This document shows, piece by piece, positions 45,284-57,473 of a stretch of 64,000 bases of DNA (positions are counted from its first letter, which is position 1; each line of letters opens with the position of its first letter). The position numbers were made by a program, and so were the translations under genes. Below the pieces are notes generated by a model. That model worked only from the letters and a program-made list of their open reading frames with translations, was not told the origin of the DNA and searched no databases. Source of the DNA: Takakia lepidozioides (taxonomy: Eukaryota; Streptophyta; Takakiopsida; Takakiales; Takakiaceae); assembly GCA_030704615.1 (NCBI GenBank), contig CM060731.1:84176756-84240755 (forward strand). Direction: 5' to 3'.

Positions 45284-48200
45284 CTAAGCTTTTTTCGACT
45301 CTGTTAAAAGGTCTTTATACACCATTGCCAACAAAGCTGAGGTGCTGATTGTCTCCTTGCTAAAGGTCTTTTTACATCTAGCACGCCATAAGTGCCATAA
45401 CGTAGATGCACGAAGAGTCTCGAGGACCGGACATGGAAATGATCGGCCCTTGGTTGTTTTGTTGTAATTAAGTAGCAGATCTAGAGGGCCAATGGCCGAG
45501 AGACTCCAATGTCTGTAGAAGACCTTGATGAAGGGCCATATTTTGGCTGGAGCTATACAAGTCAGAAGGCAGTGCTCGTGAGATTCAATAATACCCGAGG
45601 AGCAGCATCGACACAGTAGAGCTTCATGGAATTGCAGCCATTCTCCCACTTTTAGTGCTCTGTTTGCTACTTGCCATAAAAACGTCGAGATCTTGGCCGG
45701 CCTAATTTTTAGCCAGATAGAAGACCAGATTGCTGACCAGTTCTCATTCAAGAAACCAAAGTGACTCCATTTGCTATTCCACTTAGTGGAGAGGGATGGC
45801 TGTATGTTAAGAGCCCTATAAGCCTTCTTGGGGGTGTAGGTAAGAAGGGGTGTTGCAGCGCGGCCAAAGGTCCATTCCCATTCTTTGGGGTCCAACTGGA
45901 GGTCCGCCAGAGGTCTTCCCAGGATCCACACGAATGTGGAGGCATTGACCCAGGACAGGACAGGTATGGTAAGAGGTGGTTGGGGATCAAAACTCTTTGA
46001 ACTTAGATGACCAATTGCATATTCTCACCGGGGTATGATTGAAACGAGGGAAGAGGGTTTGGGATTGCGAAACCAAGATCAACACTAGAGTTTTGGGGTT
46101 GATATGGTAAGCGAACCCTGAGAAGTGGGTGTCTGTGGCAAAAATCACCAATAGGATGGTGAGTCTGTTGCTTATGACTCCTAATGTCCAGAAGTTCGTG
46201 GAGGGGGTCATTGGTCCCACGTGCAGCGACAGGGACCAGGTTTGAGGTATAGAATTTATGACCGCCTGCAGCCCGGCCTTGGCTCTGATTGACCCCAGAA
46301 TAGGGCTAATTGTGTCAATATGCAGGAAGCCTGTAGGCGACCACATGTATTTTAGTTGACTGATGCCCCTGCTATCCCAGGCACACCACTTTTTTGCCAG
46401 CGATTTTTCAGATGGTGTGGGCATGTTGGTGTTCAAAAATAGGTGCTGGCGGAGGGTTTCCTCGTAAGTTTCTGGCTCTTTTTTGTGGAGAAATGGTCTC
46501 AATGCAGCCCAAGCTTTCCAGATGACGTTCCAAAGGGACGATCCCACCTTTTTGTGCTTGAATCCATGTGTGATCCAGTGAATGGAGGGGTGCCATTTAG
46601 AGGTCTTAAGGGGACTTGCCATCATCAGATTTCCCACCACCAAAAACTTCCACCAACCGCCTTCTGGGCCTAAGAATCTTGGCAGCCATTTCCCGAGGAG
46701 TGCTGTGATTTGGATCTCCGGGTCCAGAACCCCCAGTCCTCTCTATTTTTTTGGCTGGCAGATCTGTCTCCAGGAGACCTGTGGCTTGACTTTTTGGCCC
46801 ACTTTGCTCCCCAAACAAAATTCCGCAATAAAGCTTTGTATTCACCGATTTGCCTTTTGGAAGGGCGCCAGGATGCTGCGTAGAACCATAGGCCAGCTGA
46901 GAGAATGTGGTTGGCCACAAGTGCACGACCTGTGATTGTAGAGCCCCAAAAAGTGAGGTTTTCTTTTGATCTTGGAAAGAATGGGTGACCTTGAAACCAG
47001 AGGCTTCACAGAAGGCCTCCAAAGTTGCTGCAGTTCTGTCCAGGTTGGTTTGGCTTGCTTGAAGCATAAGGAAAGTGTCATCTACATACATGGATTCCCT
47101 GATGTAAGCAGGCTGGTTAGTTATGTAGTTTGTGATTCTAAGACCCAAAATTTGCATGTCTGCTTGTAGCATGTAACCAAGCGTGTCGGCGGCAATAATG
47201 AAGAGGAAAGGAGCCAGGGGGCAGCCTTGACGGACAGATCGAAACAAGTTGAATGGCTTTGACACTGCACCGTTGATGATCACCCTACTGGTTGACCCAT
47301 TCAGCAAAATGCGCACCCATCGACAAAAGGAGGGAGGCATACCAATCTTGGCCAGGGTGCCCATGAGGAAAGGCCATTCTACTCTGTCAAACGCTTTCTC
47401 GAAGTCTAGAAGGATTAGGGCAATAGCTTGCTGGGTTTGAAGGGCGTACTGGGGAAGCTCCAGTGCAAGAAGAATATTATCCATGATGTATCTCCCCTTA
47501 ATAAAGCCCGATTGGCTAGGTCTAATGATTGATGGAAGAAGAGGCTGAAGACGTAGAGCTAGGCTTTTGGCTATAATCTTATAAGCAACATTGAGGAGAG
47601 TTATGGGCCTGTAGTTGCTTAAGTCCGTCATGTCTCCCTTTTTGAAAATCAGAGAGATGACTCCCTGTGACATGTTCCCCGGCATTTGGTTCACTTGAAA
47701 AATGTGGTTGGCCATGGCCCAAAAGTCAAGCGAGATGTCAGACCAAAGCTTTTTGTAAAATTCCACCGGGACCCCATCCAACCCTGGACATTTCCCATCT
47801 TTCAACTTGGAAAGGGCCAGTTCAAGCCCCCCTTCCATGAGAGGCCATAGGCGGGGCAATGAGAAGTGGGGAGTGCGCCAGGCAAGCATTGATTGTGGCT
47901 GATGCTACAGGTCTGTCACTCATAAAGAGGGTCTGAAAGTGGCTGGCAGCGAATGAAGCCATGGGTTTGGGGTTTGTGAATGACAGCCCCGAGGCCCAGT
48001 TAGCTAGTTCAGATATTGTCTGCCCTGCCTTTCTCAGCCTAGTTTTTGCAAAGAAGTACTTGGACATTTTTTCTCCCTTGGATGACCAGTTTACATCTGC
48101 TGACATCTTAAGCTTCTGCTCCTGCAGGTCTTGGAAGAATTGCAAATTTTGTTTTGCTTCCAGGTAGGTATCATAAGTTTCTTGATCACAGCGGGGAGAT

Positions 48201-48660
48201 TCCATTTTTCTCTGACAGATTGAGAGGCACTTGATGAGTGCCCTTACCCTCCTTTTTCTAGTGGTGCAATCTCCTACTCATCTGCTGACCGGCTGCCCCC
48301 ACTGCTTTGAGCTTGGTCATGAACTTATCTAAAGGGTTTTGGGAGACCGTGCCAGCCTGAGACCAAGCTGTCCGCAAGCCTTGTGTGAACTCCGGGATCT
48401 GTAACAGAGAGGCATTCATTTTGTAAAGACCCTTGCCCCTTGGGCGAGTGTTTGGAATATCCAAGGAAGCCTCAATGACGGCGTGATCAAAGCCGGGGTG
48501 GATGGGCTGTTGGGGTAGCCTCCAGGACCATTGGATACAGTCCAAGGAGGCGTAGAATCTGTCCAATCTAGCCATCTGGAGATCGACGAGGGCTCTGCTA
48601 TTTGACCAAATGAAGACTGGGCCAGAGGGGGGCACAGGCCCCCGGTTTGCCACCACTACT
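45284..48660 (-). pseudogene. L1-like LINE ORF2, 5' truncated and frame-disrupted
   Basis: Minus frames in order: end of the endonuclease (48656-48258, with RLDRFYAS and a GFDHAVIEA that stands for the usual SDH), linker (48205-47822), reverse transcriptase (47889-46606: YRPITLLNVAYKIIAKSLA, QSGFIKGRYIMDNI, LILLDFEKAFDRV, VRQGCPLAPFLF, MYVDDTFL), then 46643-45987, and a zf-RVT domain (45931-45284: WLKIRPAKISTFLWQ, with a C-x2-C...H-x4-C pattern). The RT has YVDD where plant L1 elements usually have FADD. At least four frameshifts separate the parts. The 5' end stops inside the endonuclease, typical of incomplete reverse transcription. Confidence 0.9.
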
Positions 48661-49010
48661 ACGTTTAGGGGGGGTTAGCGACGCCGGGACCCCGAGCGCG
48701 TCAGAGGCGACGACCCTCCTGCGACTGCTGTGCCGCGTAGGCACCCGGCCCGAAAATTGTGACGTCTGCGTGTCGCCGCAGGCGCCGCTCCGGTGACGCT
48801 TCGCCAGCTTGCGATTCAGCTACGTCGCTGCAGTTGGGGCATGACCCGCCATCAAGCTAGGGGTTGTGACGCCTGGGCGTCGCACGTACCCTCTGCGATG
48901 CTCCCGCAAGGCTGCGACTCCTGGGAATCGCAACAATACCCCCTCACACTTAGGCGCGTGGGGAGGGCCGAGCCAGCTCGCGCTAGGGTTTGCGACGTCC
49001 CGACGTTGCA
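48661..49010. repeat. GC-rich stretch with recurring TGCGAC/GTCGCA hairpins
   Basis: Four or more imperfect palindromes recur at uneven spacing: TTGTGACGCCTGGGCGTCGC (about 48864), CTGCGACTCCTGGGAATCGC (48911), TTGCGACGTCCCGACGTTGC (48990), and a weaker one near 48757. They share GCGAC...GTCGC arms around a short GC-rich loop. Much richer in G+C than the rest of the window. No gene is seen. Confidence 0.6.
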
Positions 49011-49017
49011 GAAATGA

Positions 49018-50137
49018 GGTGCCAAAGGGAAGAAACATGACCTCAATGGGGACGTTTACAATAGGCCGGAAATTCAAGCGGCCAACGGATGGGATGCTAT
49101 TCCGGAGGCCAAACCGTGGACTATGGGGATGTGTAAAAAATTCGTGAAAATGTGTCACATAAACCGTTTGTGGCCCAGGTCAAGGCATCAGATACACACT
49201 CGGAACAATTGCTGCGACGCCCCAACTTGCACAAATGCACATTTTCGCCAGAGGGCCGAAGATGTATACAAGACATTGTGGGGACAACCAAAGTTGTACC
49301 GAAACTCCATACCATATACATTGGCAGCCATGGTGTATGTTGAGGTTGTTTTGCATAGGCGTGTGGATTGGTAGACAGCCACAAAACGAAAAGGAGTGAA
49401 ACAGTACAACCTTAGCGACATCCCCGACACATATGAGCCCCAGCCCCAAAGCCAGTTGAATGCAGCTGCAGCAACAGTAGCACTACCATCACCCCAACGC
49501 GAGTTGAATGCACCTGCAGCAACAGTAGCACTGCCATCGTCCCAACCTGTGTTGAATGCACCCGAAGCAACTACAGCACAGCCTTTGTTGGAAAACGAAT
49601 TGCAAGCCAAAGACCGACGTATCGCGGAGTTGGAGGACATGGTGAATAGGCAAAGGTGTCAAATAGAGGAATTGGAGAGACAGTCCTCAATATTGGTCGA
49701 CGATGTCATTGCACAAATAACTTGTGATATTCCTAGCCCGCCCCGGTCATCATTTGATGTTGCACAGGATGCAAGGCTTGAATGTGAACAGAGGACAAAA
49801 GGCAAAGAGCCTATGGTGGTGAGGGGTCAGTGTTCGAACAACTATTCAATCTGACACAACAATTGTTGTGGAAAATCTCATTAAGGAACGTGATACCGCA
49901 AGGGCGACTGCAAATCGGCTGGCCAGGGTAGTAGACCTCAAAAGGTTCGTGCCACGTGAAGAGAGGTGGTTGGAGTGGGTCATGTGGGCGAGAACTTTGG
50001 CATCAAAAGAGGTTCAGAAAGAACATGCACTATATCGACTACAACAAGCTGCACGGATGTCAGATCGTGCTGTGCAGAACATTTATGCAAGCATGCAGCG
50101 CTATGAGGCTATGCCACTAACCGAGAAAAAGAAATGA
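49018..50137 (+). pseudogene. Unknown coiled-coil ORF with one TAG and one frameshift
   Basis: An open frame begins just after a TGA at about 49015 and continues to 49854 apart from TAG at 49372-49374; a +1 shift near 49815 gives a frame that continues to 50137. It contains three 16-residue repeats (49455-49598, exact 48-bp step, LNAPAATVALPSSQ type), then a coiled coil (ELQAKDRRIAELEDMVNRQR) and a helical C-terminal part. No family is recognised; a retroelement gag-like protein is one option. It ends 145 bases before copy B. Confidence 0.45.
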
Positions 50138-50281
50138 TGAAGAAAGAAAAAAACGTGAAGGCCAAGACGTGTCCACCGCACTTGCCAACCATACAACCGA
50201 GTTTGACTCATTCACGGTGTGGGTTGATTTACATGGCATGTTTGACCGTTGTGAACATAAAGTTGGTGGAGGCAATGAGAG

Positions 50282-50555
50282 GAGGTTTACTATTTCATGA
50301 GCAGAAACCATGAGCCATGAGCCATGAGCCGCATGAGCGGTGAGCCGAAGTCTAAGATACGCGGATTTCATGAGCGGACTCCTCCAAATTTGGAAATGCG
50401 GCAGATTAAACAAGTATTAAAATAATAGTTTTTTATTTGACCTTGCCGTTTTTGGACGTTCCAGATCATGTAATGCGGCGAAGATATGTCGTCAGTAACA
50501 AGTCCGCTCATGGTTTTATAGATCCGCTCATGGAAATAAGTGACCGTGCAACGGG
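50282..50555. repeat. Left terminus of copy B with subterminal ATGAGC repeats
   Basis: Opens GAGGTTTACTATTTCATGAG and repeats CATGAGC / GCTCATG as in copy A. One base in the terminal 20 differs from copy A. The element sequence continues as non-coding until the transposase stop at 51118. Confidence 0.75.
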
Positions 50556-51117
50556 AAATCCAGTATACCACTGCAAAAGGACGTCGCATACTGGCCTGTA
50601 TAGAGGATTCCGCGGTTTTACATGCCTTAACATTGGAATGAAGCTGACCCTTTTGCCGCGATTGAACCAATGGAGTCTGCACCAATACAGTCTGCAGTAC
50701 TTCACAATTCTGTCTTCTTCGGGTATTCGGCGGGAAAGGTTTGCAACTGAACTGGGAAATAGGGTGCCGCATTAGGGTTCGCACGTGCGAAATTTCGGAG
50801 CGGGTTGGTGTTGGCGAAGGCCGCCTCTGGGGGTACCTACGACGATACTTGGAAATTCGGCGCCGCATTTCCTTGTCGGAGGTCGAATGGGGAGAGCAAG
50901 TTTTCGGAAAGCAGAAAAACATGAACCCTCCAACATACAAAAATACATGCACGTGGAAACAAGTGAACGATATAGTAATATCTTAGTTCGATCAAAACAG
51001 GTTACTGGTAGGCAAGACATATGTCGGACCTTTGTGTGGCCAGAGTCTGAGGTACTGGCAGCAGTACAGTTCTACTATCCGATGGGCGTACCATTGTATG
51101 TGGACCGCAAGCCAAGC

Positions 51118-54100
51118 TCACTGGTCCCCTGGATCCATATTCAGAAGAGTGTGAACCTCCTGGGGGCTCAACCCTGGTGCATGTATGAAGTGATGAGTTG
51201 TGGAATTACAACGGAGTCTCTTTAGGTACACGTAGTACAAATGCTTGCAAGGGCAGTATGATGCCCCCTTGTTCGCCATGATCTGGAAGTCGGTGCAATT
51301 GCAGGTGGGTAATTCTGAAATGGTGATGGTGTACACCTCATTGCGAACAGCTGAGCCCGCCGTGGCCATCTGATACACACGCCCGAATCCTGGTGGGGGC
51401 ACTTCTGTCGAGCTCTGGATTGTACAGTTCATCCGAAGTGCATTCCCCATCCTTGTCTCGTTCACTTTTGAGGGAGGTCGCCGCCTCTTCGGTTTCCCCC
51501 AACGGTGTGTAGGATGCTTAGAGCTGTCGTGTCCCATTGTTCTTGCTCTCACAGGGGTCGGTGGTGGAGGCTGTGGAAGCGGAAATGGTTGTCTGGGCAC
51601 GTCAGTGCGCTGCACCATCCGAAATCCTGCGGCGGTAAGGGCGTCGGCCTCAACCTGACTCAGATCGCAGCCTGGTTCCACCGGCCACACCGGGGGAGCC
51701 TCTGGCATTGTCTGTATGCCGTACTTGGGCTTTCCATACACGCAAGTCATAATGTCGTGCCTGCAGAACCAGAACTGGGTGGTTGTCGCCTCCGCAAACT
51801 TTGCATGGACAAATCTTCCTGTAAAAGTAGGAGCAGGGACAGCCCCATCTGGATTCCTCCTTATCATCTCTAAACAACGTTGCCGTGTATCCACACGAAT
51901 TGCGGAACACCTTCCTCGAAACGACGGCTTTGTGCGAGCAATTCTCCACTGTGAGGCAGACACAGTCGTCTCCACAATGGCTTGGCCATACTGCATAACA
52001 GCGGGCGGAATGTGGGGCAAGGGAGCGGTGGGAATTTGTTGCACGAAATCCCCGGTTGAAGGCGACGGCGATCTGGAATTTCTTGGGCTTCCACTGCTGG
52101 AAGACACATTGTGCGGCAACATGACGGGACCTCGAGGTGCTGTCCGAATGTTCCTGTCGGATCTCCAGGAATCCTCTTCGCACCCGGGTTCCTCTTCAAT
52201 CCTCCGCCTGACAGGGCGAGTCCGGACGTCCCCCTCTAGGTGTTCACCTCTGCGGTGCAGAGGCGTCCCTTTGATCTTCTCTCGCAATGCTGTCGCCCAT
52301 TTCACTGGATTCTTGGACCTCGAAGCTGTTCGTACCAACAATTCCTCCCTGTCCGGCCCAAAGCCCCATTGTTTGCCGCTCAGGAACTTGTAGTACGTGG
52401 CTTGCTGCATGATTGCTCTGTCGATGTCCTCCGTTGTGGCCGTCACTACGTCCACCAGATGTGCGGCAGAAGACGCTCGCCAGGAGGAGTGGACCGATTC
52501 TGCCATATTCGTGTTCGGCATGTCCGTGTCGGAATCCAAGCACCGCTCCTAGAAGGACACAAACAACGGTGAGGGACCAATCGAAATGTCCGTAACAGAA
52601 AGACAAATGAACGAAAATGACAGCAGCCTACCTCCCGCATGTACTGTCCGAACTGTCGATACCGAAAATGCCACCACCCCAACCAGCTGTGCAATGCTCC
52701 CAGATTGGTTGTCTCCACTGCACCTGACGTGTTCCACCAAGCCTCGATGATAGCAAACTTAACCTCCGCGTCATCAAATGTGGGTGCATCCTTCCACGCC
52801 GTACAAAGGACACGGTGTTCAGCCTGGAATGAGCTAGCAACAAATTTGGTAGTGTAGTGGGATAGACTCTGCATCCAATGGAATCCACAGGATCTCTCTT
52901 TCCCCTCCATTGGAACATTGGGGTCCTCACCGTACACACGCCGCACCGCTGCCCAGTTGGCCTGAGCGTTGTCTGCCATGAATCCCCTGAAATTGGGCTC
53001 TGGCAATCCCGCCCTTGCCATCTGCTGGTTTATGCCCTCCCACAGATGCATCTCGGACTGTGTGTCCTCCCCTTTCATCTCGCAGATTGCAATCGTCATG
53101 AGCCTCTTGGAGTGATAGTCATAAACATGCGCACCCATAGTCACCCACTGATGGTTTGTAATTCGCTTGATGTGATCAAACATCACCCAAGCATTCGACA
53201 AGTTTCCAGTTGTCATGCGAGTGACCAAGTCGACTCCACTCCCAGGCCCACACGTCGACATTTTGAAAATGTAACAACGATCGGATTCGCTGCCTTGCCC
53301 TGGAAACCTGCTACCTTGGATGTAGTCATATCCAGTCATTCGTTTCACCTCCAGGATTGAGTACATGTCCGACCCCCTGCCGAACTCCTGCTTGCAAGAT
53401 ACGATGTGATTCCGCACATTCGGACTACAAACGTGCGAGACGGACTCCAAGAGGTCACGCATCTCGTCTTCGGTCAAGGGCTCTCGGTCGGAACCATCTT
53501 CAGACATGATTTTGCCAAGAGCAATCTTGTGGGCTGCCTTCAGCTGAATCTGCTTTGGTCTGGCTCCGGGGCTCAATTTCACCTCCTCTTTTATGATGTC
53601 GTGTGCTTCCTGCACAGCCTCACGCATGTTGCCTCTCGCCAAGGGGTGGCAGTGGACCCCAACGTGTATGCAAGCTCTAGTCAAGTCCGGGAGCAAATGG
53701 ATAACGTAATATTGCTTGGCTCTGCACATGGACATGCACGTCGGTGGTTCTTTGCAATGTGCACACTTGAAAGAACCCGCAGGAGCTTGGCTGGAGACAA
53801 TGAATGGATGATGCGTTGTGCCAGTCCAATCCGTCTCGTTTCTCCGCCCTCCTTTGGAGAGAAAGTGGAAGCAGGTGGGATTGAGGCACCTCAGCTTCCC
53901 CGCACAGAGGACATATCGTACACGAACACCATCAGCAATTTTCGTGCTACTGGTCTTCGTCACACACCAGGGGTGTCCGTCATGCTTTCGATCCATGTCT
54001 GTTAACATCCCGGAGGCTTTCTTTGACGAAGAAACAGGTGGAAACTCGAAGATGACATTGCCATCGACTTCGGGAGGCAGAAAAGTTACCTTTCTGACTG

Positions 54101-54725
54101 GGAATTTGGCATAGTCGAGAGCAGCCAGCTCGGAGCGAGAACCATCGAGGTGATGTTGTCGTAGGAGCTGCACAATGGACCGGGTTGGAGTTATGCTCGA
54201 GGGCACATGCATAGCACCTACAGAGACGTCCATGCCGGATTTGAACGACCGTGTGGAGGACATGGGTACCTCAATGCAATCATCTTCCTCGTCGGAAATG
54301 TCGAATACGTCCACACGAGAAGCTATGGAGGGTCTTGACGGTCCAGGTCGGGAATGATTATCGTTGCATACCTCTCTGTTGGCAGTGGCCGCCTGTCGGT
54401 TTCCGGACTCCTTTGTGGATGGTGTGGGCAGCGACTGATTCGGAAAGGGAATGGGCATTCCCACAGCTCGGTACAGGATGGTGTCTGACGGGGGAACGTG
54501 CCATTCGATTCCGCAACCTCCGTCGTTACCTAGCACGACAATGGTCTCGTCAACCTGTCCAGGAACATCCTTCCTTTCTTCTTCCAAATAAACTGTGCCC
54601 GGTTTGAGCTTGAATTTGGAACAAAGGTAAGTTTCAGTCACTCTGCAAAGTCCTCCCTCGTTTGGGATCCAGGCTCTCCCAAGTTGCGGAGGACAGCAAA
54701 CTATAGCGTAGGAATTCGGAGCCAT
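51118..54725 (-). CDS. MULE-like transposase with Cys/His zinc module and SWIM finger, two exons
   Basis: Exon 1 is 54725-52632 and exon 2 is 52548-51118, joined in frame by an 83-base GT-AG intron; about 1,174 residues from the ATG at 54725 (an in-frame ATG at 54941 would add 72). Regions in order: a variable N terminus; a Cys/His module with CAGKLRCLNPTC, CAHCKEPPTC and HVGVHCHP, comparable to the WRKY-GCM1/FLYWCH fingers of some MULE transposases; the catalytic region with LMTIAICEMKGEDTQSEMHL, GFMADNAQANWAAVRRVYG and CGFHWMQ, corresponding to the MULE segments around the first acidic residue, second Asp and following C/H; a basic Ser/Arg-rich linker; and a SWIM finger CNCTDFQ...YCPCKHLYYV near 51230-51310. 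No stop interrupts it, so it may be active. Assignment of individual DDE residues is uncertain. Confidence 0.83.
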
Positions 54726-55154
54726 CGAACACCGCACGGAGTTGGCAAGTGCGAGGTTCAGTATAGCGACAGACCAAGGCTCACAGGCACCATCTAAGTG
54801 GATCTGCGGAGTCCATCGACAATTGGAAGTCGCACATTGAAGTGGAAAGTATTGTTTCAAGCTACATGCATGAAGGTGGGAGGTTTGATTCCATAGCCAG
54901 TGAGTAGGACAATGATGGCCGATTCGGCGACGAAATAACATCTCCTGACAGTTTCTCCTGAGGGTGGATCCAGCAGTATTCTCGGTGCAGACAGGAACGT
55001 TCGCGCTGACAAGTGCCAGGACTGCTGGTTAAAACGGTCAGACAACCAAGTTGTGCTCATCAAGACTGGCCGCAATTGTGTTGTTTCGGAACAATGCAAC
55101 CCATTGAGGTTCCAGATTTCCCGTCACGAGTGATTCTGTCGATTGCTGGTGGAC

Positions 55155-56860
55155 GGAAATACGGCGCCGCATTTCCGTATTGCATCTTGGTCATGCAACA
55201 GAGCGACGGAAATGCGGCACCGAGTTTCCGTCCGGGGGAAACCTTTATACTCTCCAGAACGGAAATGCGGTAACGCATTTCCATCCAGCAAGCACGGTAT
55301 GTGAAGGTGGAACGGAAATGCGGTACCGCATTTCCGTTCTGATTGAGATTTATGAACAACGGGAACAGAAATGCGGCACCGCATTTCCGTCCGAGTCGCA
55401 CTTTTCGACATTCCAGAACGGGAATGCGGTGCCGCATTTCCATTTTGTATCTGATGCATGGAGCTGAGGGATAGAAATGCTGCAGCACATTTCCGTCCTT
55501 AAAAGACATTCATACTCTCGAGAACGGAAATGCGGTACCGCATTTTCATTCAACAAGCACGGTATGTGAAGGTGGAACGGAAATGCGGTACCGCATTTCC
55601 GTTCTGATTGAGAATTATGAACAACGGGAACAGAAATGCGGCACCGCATTTCCGTCAAAGTCGCACTTTTCGACATTCCATTAAGGAAATGCGGCGCCGC
55701 ATTTCCATTTTGTATCTGATGCCTGGAGCCGAGTAAGATTCCGACAGCTTCATACAGCGCAATTCCGACCGGTTGAGACATTCACACTATCCAGAACGGA
55801 AATGCGGCACCGCATTTCCGTTCTGACTGAAAATCGTGAACTATCTGAACTGAAATGCGGCACCGTATTTCCATCCGAGTCGCACCTACCATCATTCCAG
55901 AACGGAAATGCGGCACCGCATTTCCGTTCTGACTGAAAATCGTGAACCATCGGAACTGAAATGCGGCAACGTATTTCCATCCGAGTCGCACCTACCATCA
56001 GGCCAGAACGGAAATGCGGCACCGCATTTCCGTTCTGACTGAAAATCGTGAACCATCGGAACTGAAATGCGGCAGCGCATTTCCATCCGAGTCGCACCTC
56101 CCAACATTCCAGAACGGAATGTATTAGATTTAAAAGGGAAATGCGGCACCGCATTTCCGTTCTGATGAAATATCCTGAAACATCGGAATTGAAATGCGGT
56201 ACCGCATTTCCGTCGGAGTCCCACCATCCGACATTCCAAAACGGAAATGCGGCACCGCATTTCCGTTTTGTATGTGAGGCATGGAGCTGTGGAACGAAAA
56301 TGCGGGAACGCATTTCCGCCAGCGTCAGACGTTAATACTCTACAGAACGGAAATGCGGTACCGCATTTCCATTCTGACTGAAAATCGTGCGCAACGGGTA
56401 CAGAAATGCGGCACCGCATTTCCGTTCGAGTCGCACCTTCCGACATTCTCGAACGGAAATGCGGCGCCGCATTTCCGTTTTGTATATTCGGCCTGGAGCT
56501 GTGCTACGGAAATGTGTTGCCGCATTTCCATCCATGTGAGACCTTCAACCTTCCAGACCGGAAATGCGACACCGCATTTCTGTCCAGGTGAGACCTCTAT
56601 ACTTTCCCGAACGGAAATGTGGCACGGCATTTCCATTCATCAACTAACGTATGTGAAGTGGGAACGGAAATGCGGCGCCGCATTTCCCTTCTGAATCTCA
56701 TACTTGGAGCTGTGGGACGGAAATGCGGCACCGTATTTCCGTTCAACAACTAAGGTATGTGAAGGTGGAACGGAAATGCGGTGCCGCATTTTCTTCCAAC
56801 AAGTACGGATGTGTAGCAGAGTGATCGTACTTAACGGAAATGCGGCGCCGCATTCGCATT
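55155..56860. repeat. 53-bp-period palindrome array, copy B
   Basis: Centres at 55165.5, 55218.5, 55271.5, 55324.5, 55377.5, 55430.5 and 55483.5 are exactly 53 bp apart; 56676.5, 56729.5 and 56782.5 again. A few steps in between and the last (64 bp) deviate. The consensus is the same as in copy A, GAAATGCGGYRCCGCATTTC, and all four YR centres occur. Spacers are related to but not identical with those of copy A, so the two arrays have evolved by separate local turnover while the palindromes stayed alike. Confidence 0.92.
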
Positions 56861-57473
56861 CTCGCTCCAACTCATCAGACGCTGGGACGGAAATGCCTTG
56901 AAATGTGAACACGTGGAGCAACGGAATTGCTGCACATGTCGGCACTCTATCTGACTGAAGGGGCATGAGGCGGCGCGGCCTGACCGTTGGATAATGATGT
57001 TTGATTTTCGGACGGCGGGCGTACCCTCAACGATTCGAATTTCGTAATGACGCAAACTCCACGAGGAGACACTTTCGTCCAACCTTTCGAACCCAAGTGG
57101 TGCATCACCGCCGTTTCATCTACTTTTGTCGTGTCTCCTCAGTCACCCCTCTCGCGCCCTTTCCATCTGCACTCTTTGCCCCTTTTCCCTCTCTCTGTTC
57201 TTCTTATGCTCGAACCTGAGAGGGGGGGAGTTCGTGCACCAGACAGGAGACCTCGTCGCAAGCTCCGGAAATTATACTTCGGACGTAGGCCAATGCCGAA
57301 GGGGAGGAAGCAGATGCGTCTACAGGAGGAGATTGCCATCTCCGAGCAGCAGGCCACTCAGGCAACCCAGCCACCAGTGAGAGCTCCATGCGATCGGGCT
57401 GCGCGCAGCTGATCGAGCACCGAACCCCCCATTTTGCTTCTGTAATTCTTAGACTGAATGCTAGGAGACTTGA

